Shown: in pieces, positions 41,301 to 43,615 of the stretch
Layout: every line of letters begins with the position of its first letter
Position numbering within the stretch: the first letter of the stretch is position 1
Assembly: GCA_937993755.1 (NCBI GenBank)
Contig: CALKMA010000024.1
Location: 1-43,615 of the forward strand
Direction of reading: 5' to 3'
Origin: HGM13233 sp900762805
GTDB taxonomy: Bacteria; Bacillota; Clostridia; Oscillospirales; Ruminococcaceae
Length of the DNA: 43,615 bases
Notes under the pieces: generated by a model
Database searches by the model: none
What the model was told of the DNA's origin: nothing
What the model saw: only the letters and a program-made list of their open reading frames with translations
Translations under genes and position numbers: made by a program

Positions 41301-41782
41301 CCGTGCCGGAGTGCCTTGTCGATATCACAGTCGATGCCCACCTGCCGGAGAGCTATATCTCCGACCCCGCCGTGCGCATCGAGATGTACAAGCGCGTGGC
41401 CGCCGTCAACTCCGAGGAAAGCGCCGCCGACGCCGCCGATGAATTCCGCGACCGCTTCGGCACGCTGCCTGACAGCGTTGACGACCTCATCGCCGTTGCC
41501 CTCATCCGCACGGCGGCCGAGCGGCTGGGCTTCTACGAGGTCAAAAGCCGGGGCGACAGCGTCTGCCTTTACTGCGAGCGGCTTGACGCCGACCTCATCC
41601 GCCGCTACACGCGCACCGGGCTGCGGCCCATCCGCGTCGAGCCGAAGGGCCGCTGCTGCATCATAGCCGACCTGAACGGCGAACGCGCCACCGTGGTGCT
41701 GCGCCGCCTGCTTGCGGCGCTGGAGCAGCTGAAAAGCGAGGCGGCCGCCCCGCCGGCTCAGCCGCCCTTAAAACAGAGGTAG
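38324..41782 (+). CDS. mfd: Transcription-repair coupling factor
   Basis: A 1152-residue SF2 translocase that removes stalled RNA polymerase and recruits UvrA. The N-terminal UvrB-like module includes FAVRGGIVDIFP. The RNA-polymerase-interacting (CarD-like) domain is near residues 470-540 (GDYVVHASHGIGVYAGI). The helicase core has Walker A CGDVGVGKTEVAMRA (about 625-640), DEEQRFGV as motif II, LSATPIPRTL as motif III, and QLRGRVGRSSR as motif VI. The C-terminal TRCF domain holds the UvrA-masking region. The ribosome site is weak (AAAGG), consistent with coupling to pth six bases upstream. Confidence 0.97.
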   Translation: MRLFEAIENQPIFRELAAAVASGGYPAGVFGSTPFVASLLAAVYARRQQTVVIALFANDGEASRAAEDLSRLGFDAEAFISRDIVLIDVESVSHEAEQARLLTLGRLLRGGCEVVCASADAGMQPVIPRRQLSEKAFSVKLGETLPIGTLTARLLAAGFVRVSEVEASGQFAVRGGIVDIFPCTSDTPVRLDYFGDTVEEMFRIDAATQRRSVSIAEVFLSPARETLIPPALADTIRKAAAGAPEKLKSIYLRDAELLQSGGEPPTGDRYMPFLWEKCETLFDFLPDAPVFVCSAAEVQERAKNGLLCGEQELSALVEGGLLSRGHYRFFLPKPLPAERVSAYFEAFTRDVGARLSTVLSLRGCTELRWGGDSRQLREDARGYQEENYQVAVLAGTRRAARNMCDDLLREGLTAAVTTDVIVQPDCISVTHLSLNRGFLIPAFGICVISTTRHEQLSASSRSYRKSGRGIGSLSDISKGDYVVHASHGIGVYAGIKTIDFHGVVKDYITINYKGGDVLYVPVTQLDQVSQYVAPSEQKEPPIARLNSGEWQKTRQSVYRSARDMAKELIQLYARREKEQGVRFPEDDDWQRDFELRFAYSETDDQMRSIGEVKQDMERSRPMDRLLCGDVGVGKTEVAMRAAFKCVDGGYQCALLVPTTILAWQHYQSFLERFDGFPVRIAMLSRFSTPLQVKEAVKGIRDGSVDIAIGTHRLLQKDIQFKKLGLLIVDEEQRFGVAHKEKLKQAAAGVDVLTLSATPIPRTLSMALSGIRDMSVIEQAPQGRQPVQTYVVEYDDSLIGDAIRRELARGGQVYYLHNHVEDIESCAERLRRLAPDAHIEIAHGKMDEASLSRVWARLLGGECDILVCTTIIETGVDVPNCNTLIVENADAMGLSQLYQLRGRVGRSSRRAYAYFTFRRDKVLTEVATKRLSAIRDFTDFGSGYKIAMRDLQIRGAGNFLNASQSGHMHAVGYDMYIKILEDAINDEKGVARPAVPECLVDITVDAHLPESYISDPAVRIEMYKRVAAVNSEESAADAADEFRDRFGTLPDSVDDLIAVALIRTAAERLGFYEVKSRGDSVCLYCERLDADLIRRYTRTGLRPIRVEPKGRCCIIADLNGERATVVLRRLLAALEQLKSEAAAPPAQPPLKQR

Positions 41783-41808
41783 ACAAAGTCGAAAAAGTAT
41801 TGTATAAT
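41780..41808 (+). promoter_or_regulatory. Promoter of the PrsA/SurA-like lipoprotein gene
   Basis: TAGACA (41780-41785, overlapping the mfd stop), 17 bp, perfect TATAAT (41803-41808). Confidence 0.75.
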
Positions 41809-41844
41809 AAGTAAACTCAAAAAGTAATCCGAGGAAAACCGATC

Positions 41845-42903
41845 ATGAAACTGAAAAGGATCCTGTGCGCCCTGCTGGCCGTAGCCCTTATGCTGGCCCT
41901 CTGCGCCTGCTACAATCCCGACACCGTCGCCACCTACGGCGAAGATAAAAAGCTGTCGGCCGGCCAGTACCTGCTCTATCAGTATTATGCCGCCAAGGAC
42001 ACCATTGATAAGCAGAAGGCAAGCTCGCTGGCCGAGCTGCTCAAAACCGAGATCGACGGCCAGCCCGCCGAGCAGTACATCCAGAAGCTGGCTTTGGAAT
42101 ACGCCGCCCGCGACATCGTCATCGAAAAGGAATTCGAGCGTCTGGGGCTTGAAATGGACGTGCTGACCGAATATCAGGTGCAGTACTATTCCCAGTATTA
42201 TTGGAACAACAGCGCCTCCTCCAGTCTGGAGAAAAACGGCATCAGCTACAGCACCTATGCCGCCATGGCGATGCTGGAGCAGAAATCCACCATGGTATTC
42301 AGCAAATACTACGGCGAGGGCGGCGAGTACGAGGTGCCCGTCTCCGAGCTGATGGAATACTACAACAGCCACTACAGCGCTGTTAAAATGATCACCTTCC
42401 CGCTCAAGCAGCAGGACGGCAGCGATCTGACCGCCGAGCAGATCGCCGCAGCCACCGAGGCCGCCCAGACCATTGCCGACGCCGTCAACGGCGGGATGTC
42501 CTTTACCGACGCGCTGGTTGCCTATTACACCCCCGTTCAGGAGGCGCTTGGCTACACGGGCGGCGACCTGCTGACAGCCGAAACGGCCGAAAGCAAGCTG
42601 ACCGCCGTCACCATGTACGAGGGTCTGTCAGGTTATTCGGCCGAACACATCAAGGCGGCTCTCTCCACCGAGATCGGCAAGGCCAATACCTTTACGGTCG
42701 GCGGCACCAACTACGTCTTTGTGCGCGAGGCCGCCTTTACCGATGCCGAATCCTTCAGCTCGCTGCGCACTACGGCACTGCAGGCGCTCAAGAGCGACGA
42801 ATATCTGGAGTTTCTCAGCAAAATGGCCGGCGAGCAGGTCAGCTTTGAGGTCGATCAGAAGGCCGTCGATTATTACAGTGTAAAAAAGATCAAGGGTCTT
42901 TGA
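41845..42903 (+). CDS. PrsA/SurA-like lipoprotein (peptidyl-prolyl isomerase family)
   Basis: A 352-residue exported lipoprotein: lipobox LCAC with Cys22, then a SurA_N-type helical region (VATYGEDKKLSAGQYLLYQYY, EQYIQKLALEYAARDIVIEKEFERLGLEM) and a C-terminal region in the position of a parvulin domain (VKMITFPLKQQDGSDLTAEQ through VGGTNYVFVREAAF). The usual parvulin motifs (HIL, GGDLG) are degenerate: MITFPL and YTGGDLL. It may be a chaperone-only member. A PrsA-like gene after mfd is a common Firmicute arrangement. GAGG lies about 11 bases before ATG 41845. It folds or protects exported proteins at the membrane surface (inferred). Confidence 0.82.
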   Translation: MKLKRILCALLAVALMLALCACYNPDTVATYGEDKKLSAGQYLLYQYYAAKDTIDKQKASSLAELLKTEIDGQPAEQYIQKLALEYAARDIVIEKEFERLGLEMDVLTEYQVQYYSQYYWNNSASSSLEKNGISYSTYAAMAMLEQKSTMVFSKYYGEGGEYEVPVSELMEYYNSHYSAVKMITFPLKQQDGSDLTAEQIAAATEAAQTIADAVNGGMSFTDALVAYYTPVQEALGYTGGDLLTAETAESKLTAVTMYEGLSGYSAEHIKAALSTEIGKANTFTVGGTNYVFVREAAFTDAESFSSLRTTALQALKSDEYLEFLSKMAGEQVSFEVDQKAVDYYSVKKIKGL

Positions 42904-43039
42904 TCCTTGGACCGCGGCGCGCAGATGGGAGCCTGCAAGCCGGCGGCGCGGGGGCTGTCCGCCCCTATGCGCCCGTCCGGCCGGCCCCACCGGCGCGCCT
43001 TTTGGCAACCGTGTACCATATTCTGAGGAGGAACAGAAA

Positions 43040-43573
43040 ATGAACAACATCTGGCACGACATCAACCCCCACCGCATCACGCCTGACGACTTCATCGCCG
43101 TCATCGAGATCGAGAAGGGCTCCAAAAACAAGTACGAACTTGACAAGGAGACCGGCCATATCATCCTCGACCGCGTCCTCTACACCTCGACCCAGTACCC
43201 CGCCAACTACGGCTTCATTCCCCGCACCTGGGCCAACGACAACGATCCGCTCGACGTGCTGGTCATCTGCACTGAGCCTATCGCGCCGCTCAGTCTGGTG
43301 CGTTGTCACCCCATCGGCGTCATCAGAATGCTCGATTCGGGCAAGCTGGATGAGAAAATCATCGCCGTCCCCTTCGGCGACCCCACCTACAACGGCTTCC
43401 ATGAGATCAGCGAGCTGCCGGATCATGTCTACAGCGAGATGCGGCACTTTTTCCTCGTCTATAAAAATCTGGAACAGAAGGAAACCGATGTCAGAGAGGT
43501 GTCGGGCGCCGATGAGGCCCGAAAGATCATCGAGCACTGCCTGTCCAACTATATCGACAAATTCTGCCGGTAA
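43040..43573 (+). CDS. ppa: Inorganic pyrophosphatase, family I
   Basis: A soluble Mg2+-dependent pyrophosphatase of 177 residues, hydrolysing PPi to two phosphates and so pulling biosynthetic reactions forward. Recognised by KYELDKETGHIILDRVLYTS, YPANYGFIPRTW and the metal signature DNDPLDVLV (D-x-D-P-x-D). Start ATG 43040 follows GAGGAGG. The 136-bp gap upstream is GC-rich; TTGGCA at about 43005 could be a -35, but no matching -10 lies at the right distance. A terminator follows the stop. Confidence 0.95.
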   Translation: MNNIWHDINPHRITPDDFIAVIEIEKGSKNKYELDKETGHIILDRVLYTSTQYPANYGFIPRTWANDNDPLDVLVICTEPIAPLSLVRCHPIGVIRMLDSGKLDEKIIAVPFGDPTYNGFHEISELPDHVYSEMRHFFLVYKNLEQKETDVREVSGADEARKIIEHCLSNYIDKFCR

Positions 43574-43586
43574 CGGCTCTTTTTCG

Positions 43587-43615
43587 GCGGGGCGGGGCCG
43601 CCCCCCCGGTTTTTT
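43587..43615 (+). terminator. Terminator of ppa
   Basis: CGGCGGGGCG pairs with CGCCCCCCCGG-type sequence around GGGC, and a T-run begins at the window end. Confidence 0.7.

Overview
The window looks like chromosome from a high-GC, endospore-forming member of the Clostridia (Oscillospirales-type is my inference). Evidence: the sporulation genes spoIVB and spoIIID; Gram-positive envelope traits (lipoboxes, no outer-membrane genes); anaerobe-type genes (FeoAAB iron uptake, an Rrf2/CysE/NifS/NifU Fe-S operon, a ferredoxin-type DUF362 protein, a thioredoxin-reductase-like flavoprotein without an NADPH site); and strong AGGAGG ribosome sites with sigmaA-type promoters at 17-bp spacing. Almost everything is GC-rich and compact. 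The one clear exception is an AT-richer island at about 17.6-20.4 kb.

Layout. 0-5 kb: an edge fragment resembling a phage minor capsid protein, spoIVB, a P2A cation ATPase, and a divergent TrxR-like flavoprotein. 5-8 kb: a gap with hairpins, then prfB-alr on the minus strand. 8-12 kb: a feoA-feoA-feoB-FeoB-associated-protein operon divergent from a DtxR-family regulator, with two matching palindromes between them. 12-17.5 kb: a tRNA-like relic and a complete branched-chain amino-acid ABC transporter (binding protein, livH, livM, livG, livF), preceded by a small membrane protein and a terminator. 17.6-20.4 kb: a horizontally acquired restriction-modification-like cassette (XRE regulator, EcoRI-family adenine methyltransferase, DUF262-HNH endonuclease). 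20.4-24.5 kb: NUDIX, GDPD, M32 carboxypeptidase, intergenic direct repeats, spoIIID. 24.8-28 kb: ridA and an overlapping Rrf2-cysE-nifS-nifU operon. 28-33 kb: a gene-poor stretch, an ECF sigma with a membrane partner, a lipoprotein, and an MBOAT/DHHW acylation pair. 33-36 kb: DUF362 ferredoxin protein and glpK. 36-43.6 kb: a repeat-tailed membrane protein, pth-mfd, a PrsA/SurA-like lipoprotein, and ppa.

The most notable system is the methyltransferase. Its coding region contains an uninterrupted (AG)11 tract at 18960-18981. Downstream of the tract, all three reading frames end in a similar C-terminal motif (Y-x-R-I-x-I-R): VQPYFRILIRRK in one frame, NGKKLYRRITIRM in the second, NGKTTYARITIRRK in the third, with staggered stops at 19033, 19128 and 19202. 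Gain or loss of single AG units would therefore not simply switch the enzyme off. It would swap one tail for another and move the stop codon relative to the nuclease start at 19208. I read this as a three-way tail-switching (or frame-proof) methyltransferase. The triple tail is seen directly in the sequence; its function is inference.

Other themes are metal and redox control (a DtxR-type palindrome downstream of the feo promoter, an IscR-like cysteine cluster), probable premature termination before the liv transporter, and a possible break of the usual spoIVB-spo0A linkage at the window start.
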